Below, one piece after another: positions 7,210-14,979 of a stretch of 21,145 nucleotides of DNA. Source of the stretch: Candidatus Woesearchaeota archaeon (GTDB taxonomy: Archaea; Nanobdellota; Nanobdellia; Woesearchaeales; JABIAG01); the NCBI GenBank assembly GCA_019323235.1, contig JAHWHN010000087.1, positions 1 through 21,145 on the forward strand. Reading direction: 5' to 3'. How positions within the stretch are numbered: the stretch's first letter is position 1; each line of letters opens with the position of its first letter. Both the position numbers and the translations under genes were made by a program. A model generated the notes under the pieces. The model had not been told where the DNA came from. It did not search any database and was given only the letters and a program-made list of their open reading frames with translations.

Positions 7210-7221
7210 AATATTTAAACC
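7210..7221 (-). promoter_or_regulatory. TATA element for the phosphohexomutase
   Basis: AATATTTAAACC (plus strand) reads GGTTTAAATATT on the minus strand and is centred about 27 bases before the ATG. It immediately follows the stop of the upstream membrane protein. Confidence 0.5.
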
Positions 7222-7222
7222 T

Positions 7223-8761
7223 TTACTTTTTATTAATTAAATGTTCATATAAACCAAGATTCATCTTAATTATTTCTTTTAATCTATTAAAATCAAAAAG
7301 ATTTCCCCTAGTAATTATTTTTATTTTTTCATAATATGTGGCCATATTTTCGTCTTCAATTAATATATCATTTTGAAATACTGATTTAAAGTAACCATTT
7401 GGTAATTGTCTCATAGAGTGACCCGGCCTTGAAGTTGGACCATCAAGTCTTGCAAGAAGAGGATCTGTTAAAGCTAGTTTGTCAATAATTGTTACATTAG
7501 GTCCAGCATAATAACCTAAAAATCCAACATTCGTATGAATAACTGTTAATTTTCCTTTTTTATTTCTTAATTCTTTACCTTCATTAACCCAACCAAAAGT
7601 AATTTCATCTGACCTGTCATCATGAAATATTAATCCAGTCCCATAATAATAAAAACTTCTTTCATCAGCAATTCCATGATCACTAAATGGAACAGGTTTA
7701 TAAAGTAATTTTGAAAAAATAGGACTTGTAGAACTAAATAAAAAACTAAGTATAAGAATTAATATAATTAAAATCGAGATAATACTTATTTTCCAACCTT
7801 TCTTTATTTTTAAATTGTTTAAGAAATAAAATAAAATAAATGTTGAAGCAATAAATTGAGCCAATAAAAATCTTCCATTCATGAAATCTCCGCCGGCTTT
7901 TAGAACAAAGAAAGTATATAATAAAATTCCATTAGAAATGAACATGAATTTTTTATCCTTGATGAAATAAGGTAAAATCACTCCTAAAATTATAATAACT
8001 AAAAAAGGATCAAACATTGTTGATTCTATCAAATAATAAAGACCTTGTTTAAATAATTCTATTTTTGGAGTCACAAGATTTAATTTAGCATAATATGTAT
8101 TTGCAAGTGGAAACCCGTAATAAAATAATGAAAATAATTCCCAAATTATGAAAGGTAAGAAACCAAAAGACAAACTTTTGATTATATCTATTATTTCTTT
8201 CTTTGAGTATGTTTTATATGTAAAATAAAATAATGGCAATATTATAAAAACTAATAAATCTACTCTAGTTAATGCTAATAATGAAGATATTAATGTTAAT
8301 TTAAGTAAATTCTTTGAAGTATATTTTGATTTTATGTACATTATTAGAAATATAACTAACAATAAGTAAATCAAAGGATTTTCTAAACCCGATGTTGAGA
8401 AATCAATAAAAGTCTTAGAACTCATTAAAAATATTATTAATAAAATCTTCCAAATGAAATCATATTGCCTAGCTAATAACAATACTGACATTAAAGTAAT
8501 AAATATAGATACAAATATTGTTGTAAAGTATATTTCTTTCGTGAAAAAGTAAAAGAATGATATTAAAAACATCCAGAGAGGAGAAGTATATGATTGAACT
8601 CTTTCTATAACATTCCATCTTAAACCATAACCATTTACAAAATTATCTACTGTTCTAAAAGTAATGTAGGCATCATCACAAACCCACGCAGATTTTAATA
8701 TGACTAAAAGTAATAATATTATTAAAAAAATAATTATAATACTTTTAACCTTTTTATTCAT
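7223..8761 (-). CDS. GT-C membrane glycosyltransferase, AftB-like
   Basis: This 512-residue polytopic membrane protein has about ten or more hydrophobic segments, starting with residues 7-24. The first extracytoplasmic loop contains CDDAYITFR (28-36), followed by NGYGLRWN and ERVQSYTSPLW (53-63). An acidic pair and an E-R-V-x-x-Y-T motif in the first loop is the hallmark of GT-C transferases like mycobacterial arabinosyltransferase AftB, which use polyprenyl-phosphate sugars outside the membrane. The C-terminal 150 residues after the last membrane span are soluble. It probably decorates surface glycans or glycoproteins. It shares a 75-base divergent promoter region with the NIF3-family gene. 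The GT-C class is likely; sugar and acceptor are unknown. Confidence 0.75.
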   Translation of the reverse strand: MNKKVKSIIIIFLIILLLLVILKSAWVCDDAYITFRTVDNFVNGYGLRWNVIERVQSYTSPLWMFLISFFYFFTKEIYFTTIFVSIFITLMSVLLLARQYDFIWKILLIIFLMSSKTFIDFSTSGLENPLIYLLLVIFLIMYIKSKYTSKNLLKLTLISSLLALTRVDLLVFIILPLFYFTYKTYSKKEIIDIIKSLSFGFLPFIIWELFSLFYYGFPLANTYYAKLNLVTPKIELFKQGLYYLIESTMFDPFLVIIILGVILPYFIKDKKFMFISNGILLYTFFVLKAGGDFMNGRFLLAQFIASTFILFYFLNNLKIKKGWKISIISILIILILILSFLFSSTSPIFSKLLYKPVPFSDHGIADERSFYYYGTGLIFHDDRSDEITFGWVNEGKELRNKKGKLTVIHTNVGFLGYYAGPNVTIIDKLALTDPLLARLDGPTSRPGHSMRQLPNGYFKSVFQNDILIEDENMATYYEKIKIITRGNLFDFNRLKEIIKMNLGLYEHLINKK

Positions 8762-8783
8762 GATTTCTTAAATTATTTGTTTT

Positions 8784-8792
8784 TTTTAAATG
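8784..8792 (-). promoter_or_regulatory. TATA element for the GT-C gene
   Basis: TTTTAAATG (plus strand) reads CATTTAAAA on the minus strand, about 27 bases before the ATG at 8761. It stands back to back with the NIF3-family promoter. Confidence 0.45.
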
Positions 8793-8806
8793 TTTGTATG
8801 AATAAA

Positions 8807-8816
8807 TTTTTAAATC
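8807..8816 (+). promoter_or_regulatory. TATA element for the NIF3-family gene
   Basis: TTTTTAAATC-like sequence centred about 26 bases before the ATG at 8837, which predicts a leaderless transcript. Confidence 0.45.
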
Positions 8817-8836
8817 TTCATTTATTATAACTTAAA

Positions 8837-9565
8837 ATGGCAAGATTAATCAAAATAATTAATTATTTAGATAAATTACTTAATATTAAAAAAATAGAAG
8901 ATTCTTCAAATAATGGTCTACAAATCGGAGAAGATAAAGATGTTAAAAGAATTGCCTTGGCAGTAGATGCAAATCTTAAGTCTTTTAAGAAAGCTAAAGA
9001 TAATAATTGTGATTTGTTAATTACTCATCACGGAGTTTCTTGGAAGGATTCCTTAAAACGATTAACTGGATTGAATTTTAAAAGAATTAATTATTTAATG
9101 AAAAATGATTTGGCTTTAGCTGCGTATCATTTACCTTTAGATAAAGATGAGAAAGTTGGACATAATATTTCTATTGCTAAAATACTTAAGATTAAAAATC
9201 CAAAGCCAATTTCTGTAGGATATTGTGGTAGTTTGTCTAAGAAATTATCTACTAATGAAATTGCTAATGTTTTAAATAAAAGTTTGAATACTAAATGTAC
9301 TATTTATGAATATGGAAAGAAATTAAATTCTAAAGTTTCAATAATCTCCGGAGGAGCTGCTAGATTTTTAGAACAATCATCTTATGTTTCAGATTGTTAT
9401 ATAACTGGTGAAGATAAATATGGAGCTGAAGAAATTGCTAGAGAGTTGAATATGAATTTCATTGTTGCAGGGCATTATGAAACTGAAGTATTAGGGATGG
9501 TGAATTTAATACCAATTTTAGAAAAAAAATTTAAAGTTAAATGTATATTTGTTGAATCAAAATGA
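8837..9565 (+). CDS. NIF3-family dinuclear metal protein
   Basis: This 242-residue protein belongs to the NIF3/YbgI family, ring-forming proteins with a dinuclear metal centre, often annotated as GTP cyclohydrolase type 2; the true reaction is uncertain. Expected ligands are visible: THHG (His64, His65), AYHLPLDKD (His98, Asp102), and VAGHYETE near the C-terminus (His213, Glu217). The family signatures SNNGLQIG near residue 25 and SGGAARF near 171 are also present. It is the short form without the inserted CutA-like domain of some bacteria. Its TGA overlaps the ATG of the next gene (ATGA), so the two are co-translated. Confidence 0.9.
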   Translation: MARLIKIINYLDKLLNIKKIEDSSNNGLQIGEDKDVKRIALAVDANLKSFKKAKDNNCDLLITHHGVSWKDSLKRLTGLNFKRINYLMKNDLALAAYHLPLDKDEKVGHNISIAKILKIKNPKPISVGYCGSLSKKLSTNEIANVLNKSLNTKCTIYEYGKKLNSKVSIISGGAARFLEQSSYVSDCYITGEDKYGAEEIARELNMNFIVAGHYETEVLGMVNLIPILEKKFKVKCIFVESK

Positions 9566-10107
9566 TAATAGATACTAAAGCCAAAAATTATGAATTGTGG
9601 AATAAAGGATTATTAGGCAATAAATTAAGAACATGGGATTCTTATGAAGATATAATTAAAAGTAATTATGAAGGGACTGTTACTGTTAGAAATAAAAACC
9701 CAAATAGTAAATTTTGTAAATATGATGTTTCTATTAAAGACATTCCAAATTTAATTAAGGAATGGTCAAAAGAAGGATGTGATGTTAAAGAAGTTACTTA
9801 TAATGAATCAGCACCTGATGAATTTTTATTGATTCAGGGAGAGATTATGAAGAGTAATGAATTTTATTATTTTAGATATTCTACTGAAAAAACTAATATG
9901 AGAGATGCTTTGAAGAATGCTAAAGACATTGAAGGTTTAGAGGTAGAAATGTTATTAAAAAAATACATGGATTCTGCAAGTTATGATGATTTAATGATAT
10001 TATTAGATACATACCCAGACCATGTTGTTGAATTTAGTGTTTATTCTATTGATTTGGGAGAAGTTCCAAATAGAAATACAATATTCTGGGAAGTAAGAAA
10101 ATATTAA
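9562..10107 (+). CDS. hypothetical protein coupled to the NIF3 gene
   Basis: I do not recognise this 181-residue protein. It looks soluble, of mixed strand and helix, without signal peptide or membrane segment. It starts with a WDSYEDIIKSNYEGTV segment, and mid-protein carries alternating strands such as EFYYFRYSTE. Overlap with the NIF3-family gene by four bases suggests that the two products act in the same process. Conserved motifs cannot be judged from one sequence. Confidence 0.7.
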   Translation: MIIDTKAKNYELWNKGLLGNKLRTWDSYEDIIKSNYEGTVTVRNKNPNSKFCKYDVSIKDIPNLIKEWSKEGCDVKEVTYNESAPDEFLLIQGEIMKSNEFYYFRYSTEKTNMRDALKNAKDIEGLEVEMLLKKYMDSASYDDLMILLDTYPDHVVEFSVYSIDLGEVPNRNTIFWEVRKY

Positions 10108-10121
10108 ATAAGTAAAAAAAA

Positions 10122-10586
10122 TTAATTCAACTTTCTTAGTGTTTCAAGAACTTCTGAAGCATGACCGTTAACATTTACATCTTCCCAAATTTTTCTAATT
10201 ATTCCTTTTGGATCTACTAAAAATGTTGTTCTTGCTGTACCCATGTATTCTCTACCCATGAATCTTTTTAATTGCCATACACCATAATTCTCTTGTACTT
10301 GATGTTCTGGATCTGATAATAGTTCAATATCTAAACTTTCTTTTGCTATGAAATTTCTATGACTTTTACATGTATCTTTGCTAATTCCTAGAACTACACA
10401 TTTTTCATTCAAAAAATCTTTAACTAGTGCTGTAAAGTCTAATGCTTCAGTAGTACATCCAGGAGTTGCATCTTTAGGATAGAAATATATTACTTTCCAC
10501 TTTTTGTAATCTTTTAAACACTTTTTTTCTTCATCTTGGTTTTGTAAACAAAATTCTGGTGCTTTATTGCCTTCTTTTAATATCAT
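10122..10586 (-). CDS. bcp: peroxiredoxin, BCP/PrxQ family
   Basis: This 154-residue peroxiredoxin reduces hydrogen and alkyl peroxides with electrons from a thiol donor. YFYPKDATPGCTTEA places the peroxidatic Cys44 in the family motif, with Thr41 and Pro42 in place. GTARTTFLVDPKG near 115-130 is the conserved strand, and the catalytic Arg is probably within it. The resolving Cys usually five residues after the peroxidatic one in PrxQ is Leu here, so Cys63 or Cys73 (in DTCKSH) or an outside thiol must resolve it. The ATG follows the stop of the U32 gene by two bases, making it the second gene of that operon. It faces the NIF3-linked gene tail to tail. Confidence 0.9.
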   Translation of the reverse strand: MILKEGNKAPEFCLQNQDEEKKCLKDYKKWKVIYFYPKDATPGCTTEALDFTALVKDFLNEKCVVLGISKDTCKSHRNFIAKESLDIELLSDPEHQVQENYGVWQLKRFMGREYMGTARTTFLVDPKGIIRKIWEDVNVNGHASEVLETLRKLN

Positions 10587-10588
10587 TT

Positions 10589-12253
10589 TTAAACTCCTTT
10601 TTTAAAATGTCCTAGTGTAAAACCTTTACCTAGCTTCTTAAAATTTAATTCATCTCCATTAATAATTTTTGTGTATATGTCCAACCACTTCTTAACGTTT
10701 TTATCTAAATCAAAATAATATTGATTAATACCATTCTTATTTAATAATTTTATGTTTTCTAATAGTGCTATTTGCTTTGAATTTAATATTTTGTAATAAT
10801 CATTTTCTTTAACTACCGGAAAAGTAAATTTTTCATCATATTTTAACTTGTCAGGTAGTTTATTCTTAGTAGTCATTACAACTAAATTACCATGTATTAA
10901 TACTAAGAAGTTTTTGTTCTTGAAATTAATTAAATCATCTAAACCTAATTCCGGACTAATTATTGAAGTCCCGAAGAATTCTAAATCAATATCATTAAAT
11001 GCATTCATTCCATAATTGTATATTTGGTTAATACCTAAATCAATGTAATTGTTTAATAAGACTCCATCTGGTTTTATGTTTTGAATTTTATTTTTGTAAT
11101 TTTGAATTTCAACATCATTCATAATTGTAGGAAGTATTGCATATAATTTCTTTTTTGAATCTTGAATAATTCTTTTAGCTTCTAAAAAGTCCTTATTATC
11201 TATATTATAAAAAATTATTTTTACTTTTTCGAAATTTACTGCTTGTTTAACTCCCTCTATGTTGTCTACCTTTACATAAAATCCTAATTCTGATTTTTTA
11301 GTTTTGATTTCTGGAAGTTTTATTTTATTAACTAATCTTTGTTTTATTTTGATTTCTTTCTTTTTATTTTTAAAATCGTAGATTTCATGATTTATTTGAG
11401 GATAAGTTATGTTTTGTTCACTTATTTTTTCTTTATCATCTGAATAAAAACCTTCAGTATACTTTCTATAAAATACTGAATTTAATTTTTGTATATCTTT
11501 TTCAGTTATTTTTTCATTATCAAGAGCTTTTCTATATATTTGTGTAACATACTTTACATATTCCTTACTTCTTAGTCTTCCCTCAATTTTTATTGAGTCT
11601 ACACCTATTTCTCTGATTTCATCGATTTTTTTAATTAGAGAAAGATCTTTCATACTCATTAGGTAATCATCATTATACTTTTTTCTGCAAGGTTGAGCAC
11701 ATATTCCTCGATTACCTGATCTTCTACCAATTACTGATGACATTAAACATAATCCAGATATGCAAAAACATAATGCACCTTGAACAAATATTTCTATAGG
11801 AAGCTTTGAATTTTTTTTAATATCAATAATTTCTTCTTTAGATAATTCCCTTGGTAATATGACACGGTCAAAATATTTTAGATTTTGTAAGTTTTGTATT
11901 CTTGCTTGAGTTGAAGCATGCACTTCTAATTCAGGGAAGTTTTCTTTTATTATCTTAGCGAAAGAAATTTCTTGAATTATTACTGCATCAGCATTTGCGA
12001 GATAAATATCTTTTACTGCGTTGAAAAAATCATTAATTTCATTATTTTTAATTAATGTATTAAGGGTTACGTAGACTTTAACTCCATTTTTATGTGCATA
12101 AGAAATTGCTTCTTTTAATTTAGGAATTGAAAAATTTCCAGCTTTTACCCTGGCATTAAATCTTTTTATTCCCAAATATACAGCATCTGCTCCATTTTCT
12201 ACAGCAGTTTTTAAGTTTTCAAAATTTCCAGCTGGTAATAAAAGTTCAACCAT
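10589..12253 (-). CDS. U32-family protein (RNA hydroxylase-type)
   Basis: This 554-residue protein belongs to the peptidase U32 family. Members once called collagenases are now known in bacteria as prephenate-dependent RNA hydroxylation enzymes (TrhP, RlhA) or ubiquinone hydroxylation factors (UbiU/V), often with an iron-sulfur cluster. The N-terminal barrel starts with ELLLPAGNFENLKTAV and GADAVYLG. The family signature is EIFVQGALCFCISGLCLMSS (154-173). Cys162, 164, 169, 185 and 189 form a likely metal or Fe-S group. The end KGFTLGHFKKGV matches the usual U32 C-terminal motif. An RNA-modification role is inference from the family. It leads an operon with the peroxiredoxin, which is reasonable for an oxygen-sensitive cluster. 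Confidence 0.88.
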   Translation of the reverse strand: MVELLLPAGNFENLKTAVENGADAVYLGIKRFNARVKAGNFSIPKLKEAISYAHKNGVKVYVTLNTLIKNNEINDFFNAVKDIYLANADAVIIQEISFAKIIKENFPELEVHASTQARIQNLQNLKYFDRVILPRELSKEEIIDIKKNSKLPIEIFVQGALCFCISGLCLMSSVIGRRSGNRGICAQPCRKKYNDDYLMSMKDLSLIKKIDEIREIGVDSIKIEGRLRSKEYVKYVTQIYRKALDNEKITEKDIQKLNSVFYRKYTEGFYSDDKEKISEQNITYPQINHEIYDFKNKKKEIKIKQRLVNKIKLPEIKTKKSELGFYVKVDNIEGVKQAVNFEKVKIIFYNIDNKDFLEAKRIIQDSKKKLYAILPTIMNDVEIQNYKNKIQNIKPDGVLLNNYIDLGINQIYNYGMNAFNDIDLEFFGTSIISPELGLDDLINFKNKNFLVLIHGNLVVMTTKNKLPDKLKYDEKFTFPVVKENDYYKILNSKQIALLENIKLLNKNGINQYYFDLDKNVKKWLDIYTKIINGDELNFKKLGKGFTLGHFKKGV

Positions 12254-12272
12254 TTTATAATGGTATAGAATT

Positions 12273-12284
12273 GGTTTTATAATC
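12273..12284 (-). promoter_or_regulatory. TATA element for the U32-peroxiredoxin operon
   Basis: GGTTTTATAATC (plus strand) reads GATTATAAAACC on the minus strand, centred about 25 bases before the U32 ATG. Confidence 0.5.
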
Positions 12285-12305
12285 TTTTCTATGTTTATTT
12301 AAATT

Positions 12306-12355
12306 TTAGAAACTATTCTTTTAAATGTTTAAATAAAATTTAACCTTAGAAACTA
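12306..12355. repeat. TTAGAAACTA direct repeat pair
   Basis: The 10-mer TTAGAAACTA occurs at 12306-12315 and again at 12346-12355, exactly 40 bases apart. It lies in the 208-base divergent gap between the U32 and surface-protein genes. It could be a regulator site or a chance event in AT-rich sequence. Apart from this and the two TATA elements I see nothing in the gap. Confidence 0.3.
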
Positions 12356-12430
12356 AATAATTATATAAATTTCAATTAAATCAAAGTAATTTCCTTTAGT
12401 TTACATTTGAATATACTGTATAGTAAAAAT

Positions 12431-12441
12431 CTTTTTATAAG
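12431..12441 (+). promoter_or_regulatory. TATA element for the surface-protein gene
   Basis: CTTTTTATAAG is centred 26 bases before the ATG at 12462, predicting a leaderless message. Confidence 0.5.
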
Positions 12442-12461
12442 ATTTTCCATTCCCAACAAAT

Positions 12462-13268
12462 ATGAAACGAATAACCCTCATTTTGTGGTGTTTGGGTTTC
12501 TTTTTGACAGGATTCCTTACAAATTATGTATTTTTCTCAGATGTTAGCATAACATCCAATATAATCTATGAACCAGTAAATATTTCAAATTGTTCACCAG
12601 AAATAATTAATAATACTATAGTAATAAATAATACTGTTTTTGTTGAAAAAGAGTGTAATTGTAATGTAAATGATAATGAAGAGATTAATTTAGAAGAAGA
12701 TGTTATTGAATATGCTGAAGAATTTGCGAAATTATATTTAGAAGAAGATTTAGAAGAGTTATACAAAATAATTCCTAAAAAAACTCAAGAAATTATGGAG
12801 GAGGTTAAATTCTTTGAACTTTACAAACCAGTTATTTATGGCATAAGAAGCGTTTATTTAGATACGGGAGAAGTATTAACTAGTTTGAATAAACAGCCCT
12901 ATAAGACAATGTATGTTGATGATGTAGTTATTAAAGAAAATATTGCTTTTGTTAATTATTCTACAAGAGATTTAAAAGATAATGTTTCTAATACCATAAG
13001 ACAATTTGTTTTAGAAGATGATGTCTGGAAGCCTCTAGATTTTAATATTATTGCAGAAGGTGGTTGTGTTACTAATAGTGATTGTATGAAGAATGATGAT
13101 TTTTTAAGAGATACTTGTATTCATCAATGTCAAGATTTTAGATTTATGGCTTTATTAAAAGAAAATAGCTATGAATGTAAAGATAACTTTTGTCATTGTA
13201 AATGTTTTAATACCGATACTAAAATAGGCAGAAATATTAAAGCAGATGTAGAAAGTAAATATAGATAA
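12462..13268 (+). CDS. membrane-anchored, Cys-rich surface protein
   Basis: I do not recognise a family for this 268-residue protein, but its layout is clear. Residues 4-25 are a hydrophobic signal or anchor helix after MKR. The next segment carries four N-glycosylation sequons (Asn40, 43, 50, 56) in 17 residues. Residues about 75-195 are mixed helix and strand (EYAEEFAKLYLEEDLEELYK, later IRQFVLEDDVWKPLDF), like an NTF2-type or DUF4878-like domain; two more sequons lie at Asn165 and Asn174. The tail holds eight cysteines (202, 208, 219, 223, 239, 244, 246, 248), enough for four disulfides. Together these suggest an exposed glycosylated protein, possibly an adhesin or binding protein; function is unproven. 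Confidence 0.75.
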   Translation: MKRITLILWCLGFFLTGFLTNYVFFSDVSITSNIIYEPVNISNCSPEIINNTIVINNTVFVEKECNCNVNDNEEINLEEDVIEYAEEFAKLYLEEDLEELYKIIPKKTQEIMEEVKFFELYKPVIYGIRSVYLDTGEVLTSLNKQPYKTMYVDDVVIKENIAFVNYSTRDLKDNVSNTIRQFVLEDDVWKPLDFNIIAEGGCVTNSDCMKNDDFLRDTCIHQCQDFRFMALLKENSYECKDNFCHCKCFNTDTKIGRNIKADVESKYR

Positions 13269-13281
13269 CTAAAAAAGAAAA

Positions 13282-13307
13282 TGAAGCTAACCTAAAAAAG
13301 AGCTTCA
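13282..13307. terminator. possible hairpin between convergent genes
   Basis: TGAAGCT (13282-13288) and AGCTTCA (13301-13307) form a 7-bp stem with a 12-base A-rich loop, between the stop of the surface-protein gene and the end of the 66-residue gene. It might mark transcript ends from both sides. Archaeal termination usually needs only U-runs, so this is tentative. Confidence 0.3.
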
Positions 13308-13492
13308 CACATTTTTAATTCGAATTCTTCGTGCTCAGAAAGTTTCTTTTTATTCCTTAACTCGTCACAGTCTATATGAATTTCTTCTCTTTTCGTCCTA
13401 CGCCATTCACCATTTATGTTATCAAAGTCCATATCGTATTTAAGATCTTTGGTTTCAAACTTACTAAAAATCTCTTTTTTATTCCATGACAT
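13292..13492 (-). CDS. small hypothetical charged protein
   Basis: This 66-residue ORF starts at the ATG preceded by GGGGGGTTAA, rather than at a TTG further upstream (13513). It is highly charged, with KKEIFSKFE near the start, GEWRRTKREEIHID in the middle, and a Cys in each of the last two segments. I do not recognise it. Composition is protein-like rather than random AT-rich sequence. Its place just after the winged-helix gene on the same strand suggests possible joint control. It may be regulatory or simply unknown. Confidence 0.5.
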   Translation of the reverse strand: MSWNKKEIFSKFETKDLKYDMDFDNINGEWRRTKREEIHIDCDELRNKKKLSEHEEFELKMCEALF

Positions 13493-13570
13493 TTTAACCC
13501 CCCAGTGAGACAAGATTCTACTATCCCAATAATAATATGGGGAATTGAATATATATTTCTTCGGGATATA

Positions 13571-13600
13571 TTGTATATACTACATATCTTTTTGTATATA
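13571..13600. promoter_or_regulatory. TTGTATATA tandem sites, possible operator
   Basis: TTGTATATA occurs at 13571-13579 and 13592-13600, 21 bases apart (two helical turns), in the gap between the winged-helix gene and the 66-residue gene. It may be a TATA region or a binding site for the adjacent regulator; AT-rich background makes it uncertain. Confidence 0.25.
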
Positions 13601-13653
13601 TTAGAGAATTTGTTTATAAAGAAAAAAGTTAGAATGAAAAAAATTTCATTCAA

Positions 13654-13995
13654 TTAAAGGTAAGACCTTATTTTTTCAATACTTTCTGCAACATCTTTTC
13701 CAGATTTTGTCAGAATTAATAATTTTAATCTTCCTTGTTTGTCAAAGTTGATTAAACCAGAATCTTCCATTTCTTGTAATACTTTAACTACGTGAGAATA
13801 TGTACAATCAATTTTTTTTGCTAAAGAAGATGCATATAATTCACCTTTTGCATTCATTAACTCTACTAACATCATTGCTGGTTTTTCTCTAAATAGAACA
13901 TTGAAAATTTTTTTATTTTTCATTTTTTTGGATTCCCCCTTATATGTTTTCATACCACTCTTTTCCAAACTATACTTTAAGAAATATTTAACCAT
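13654..13995 (-). CDS. winged-helix transcriptional regulator
   Basis: This protein of up to 113 residues contains a MarR/ArsR-type winged helix-turn-helix: PAMMLVELMNAKGELYASSL is the first helical pair, DCTYSHVVKVLQEMEDSGLI the recognition helix and following helix, and NFDKQGRLKLLILTKSGK the wing. No ligand or metal domain is attached. The first 24 residues are outside the domain. An ATG at 13923 (residue 25), preceded by GGGGGAATCC about 11 bases upstream, would give an 89-residue protein starting just before the fold. The TATA elements nearby do not settle the choice. An inverted repeat lies just upstream and suggests autoregulation. Target genes are unknown; the flanking 66-residue and ZPR1 genes are candidates. 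Confidence 0.82.
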   Translation of the reverse strand: MVKYFLKYSLEKSGMKTYKGESKKMKNKKIFNVLFREKPAMMLVELMNAKGELYASSLAKKIDCTYSHVVKVLQEMEDSGLINFDKQGRLKLLILTKSGKDVAESIEKIRSYL

Positions 13996-14011
13996 TTAAA
14001 TAGGTTTTGGA

Positions 14012-14029
14012 TATATTCTACAAAATATA
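14012..14029. promoter_or_regulatory. inverted repeat upstream of the winged-helix gene
   Basis: TATATT (14012-14017) and AATATA (14024-14029) are 6-bp inverted arms with a 6-base spacer, within 20-35 bases of the regulator's first ATG and overlapping its probable TATA region. It may be an autoregulatory operator. A second perfect palindrome, ACTAATTAGT, lies at 14046-14055 in the same divergent gap. Confidence 0.3.
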
Positions 14030-14134
14030 GTCTGAAAACGTTATAACTAATTAGTGAAAATATGGTGTTTTAAAAAAAATTAAAAACAATAATTTTATAA
14101 ACCTAAATTAAAATTATGAAATAGTTTGAGAAAA

Positions 14135-14144
14135 CTTTTTAAAA
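14135..14144 (+). promoter_or_regulatory. TATA element for the ZPR1 gene
   Basis: CTTTTTAAAA is centred about 28 bases before the ZPR1 ATG. An alternative TTTTATAA further up (about 14093-14100) would give a leader including GGAG at 14156-14159, a Shine-Dalgarno-like site eight bases before the ATG. Confidence 0.4.
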
Positions 14145-14167
14145 CAGATTAAGTTGGAGTTAATAAA

Positions 14168-14686
14168 ATGGAAACTTTAGAAAATCAAAAATGCCCAATT
14201 TGTATGAAAGACACACTTACGCTATCAGAAGGAGAACAAGAAGTTCCCTACTTTGGTAAATTAGTAGTGTTTGGTATGGTGTGTAGTTCTTGTGGTTTTA
14301 AGAAATCAGATATTGAATCTTTTGATCCAAAGGATCCATGTAAATGTGTCATTGAAATTGATTCTGAAGAAGATATGAAAATTCGTGTTATTAAATCATC
14401 TGAGGCCGTAGTTAAGATTCCAAGAATCATTACTATGGAGCCAGGACCAGCTTCAAATGGTTATGTTACTAACATAGAAGGTCTATTAGTTAAGGCTAAA
14501 AATGTTATTGAAAATCAAAGAGATGCTGAAGAAGACAAAGATGTTAAGAAGAAATGTAAAAATATGTTGAAGAAACTTCAGAAGATAATGTGGGGACAAG
14601 AAAAAATTACAATAACTATTGAAGACCCAACAGGAAACTCAGCAATCATTTCTGATAAATGTAAAGTTTCTAAATTGAAAGTTTAA
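14168..14686 (+). CDS. ZPR1-related zinc-finger protein
   Basis: This 172-residue protein is the archaeal single-copy form of ZPR1. The zinc finger is Cys9-x2-Cys12 and Cys39-x2-Cys42, with GMVCSSCGFKKSD as in the family. After it, IPRIITMEPGPASNGYVTNIEGLL is the family's characteristic strand region. In eukaryotes ZPR1 has two such modules and binds translation factor EF-1A as a folding chaperone; a similar translation-factor role in archaea is inference. It is followed seven bases later by a small helical gene, so they are probably one operon. ZPR1 is found in archaea and eukaryotes, which supports the archaeal origin of this contig. Confidence 0.9.
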   Translation: METLENQKCPICMKDTLTLSEGEQEVPYFGKLVVFGMVCSSCGFKKSDIESFDPKDPCKCVIEIDSEEDMKIRVIKSSEAVVKIPRIITMEPGPASNGYVTNIEGLLVKAKNVIENQRDAEEDKDVKKKCKNMLKKLQKIMWGQEKITITIEDPTGNSAIISDKCKVSKLKV

Positions 14687-14693
14687 TTTTAAA

Positions 14694-14921
14694 ATGAATT
14701 CTATTCAAGAACATCATAATATGTTTAAAGAAGTTATTAGAAAGTATAATTTAGACTCTCCAGAGAAAGCAGAAGAGTTAGCTCACTATTTAGTTTCTAA
14801 TAACGGAGTTTCTGTTGAGGAATTTTCTAAAATTTTTGCTATGAATGAAGAGGATGCAGAAATTTTATTATCTTTTATTTTGAAAGGCATTAGATTTAAA
14901 GAAGAACATATTGATGCTTAA
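14694..14921 (+). CDS. small helical protein next to ZPR1
   Basis: I do not recognise this 75-residue protein. It appears all-helical: a first helix around MFKEVIRKY, a second with PEKAEELAHYLV, then SVEEFSKIFAMNEEDAEILL, resembling small helix-turn-helix or death-domain-like bundles without a clear family match. It begins seven bases after the ZPR1 stop, so it is likely co-transcribed with it. Its TAA shares bases with the restored stop of the convergent zinc-ribbon gene. Confidence 0.65.
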   Translation: MNSIQEHHNMFKEVIRKYNLDSPEKAEELAHYLVSNNGVSVEEFSKIFAMNEEDAEILLSFILKGIRFKEEHIDA

Positions 14922-14979
14922 TAATCATCTTTTCTTAATTTTGATAACATTTCATCTACTTCTTTATAATCTTTTTCGG

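Noticed and set aside
12503..12508. TTGACA as a bacterial -35 box
   Set aside because: Lies inside the signal-peptide codons and has no good -10 at 16-18 bases; other TTGACA words are also inside genes.
12566..12766. 66-codon ORF antisense to the surface-protein gene
   Set aside because: Ser/Ile-rich mirror of an Asn/Glu-rich coding region; no start signal.
13414..13653. 79-codon minus-strand ORF between the regulator and the 66-residue gene
   Set aside because: Starts with TTG, is low-complexity and AT-driven, and overlaps the better 66-residue frame.
14248..14430. 60-codon ORF antisense to ZPR1
   Set aside because: Shadow of a well-supported gene with its zinc finger.
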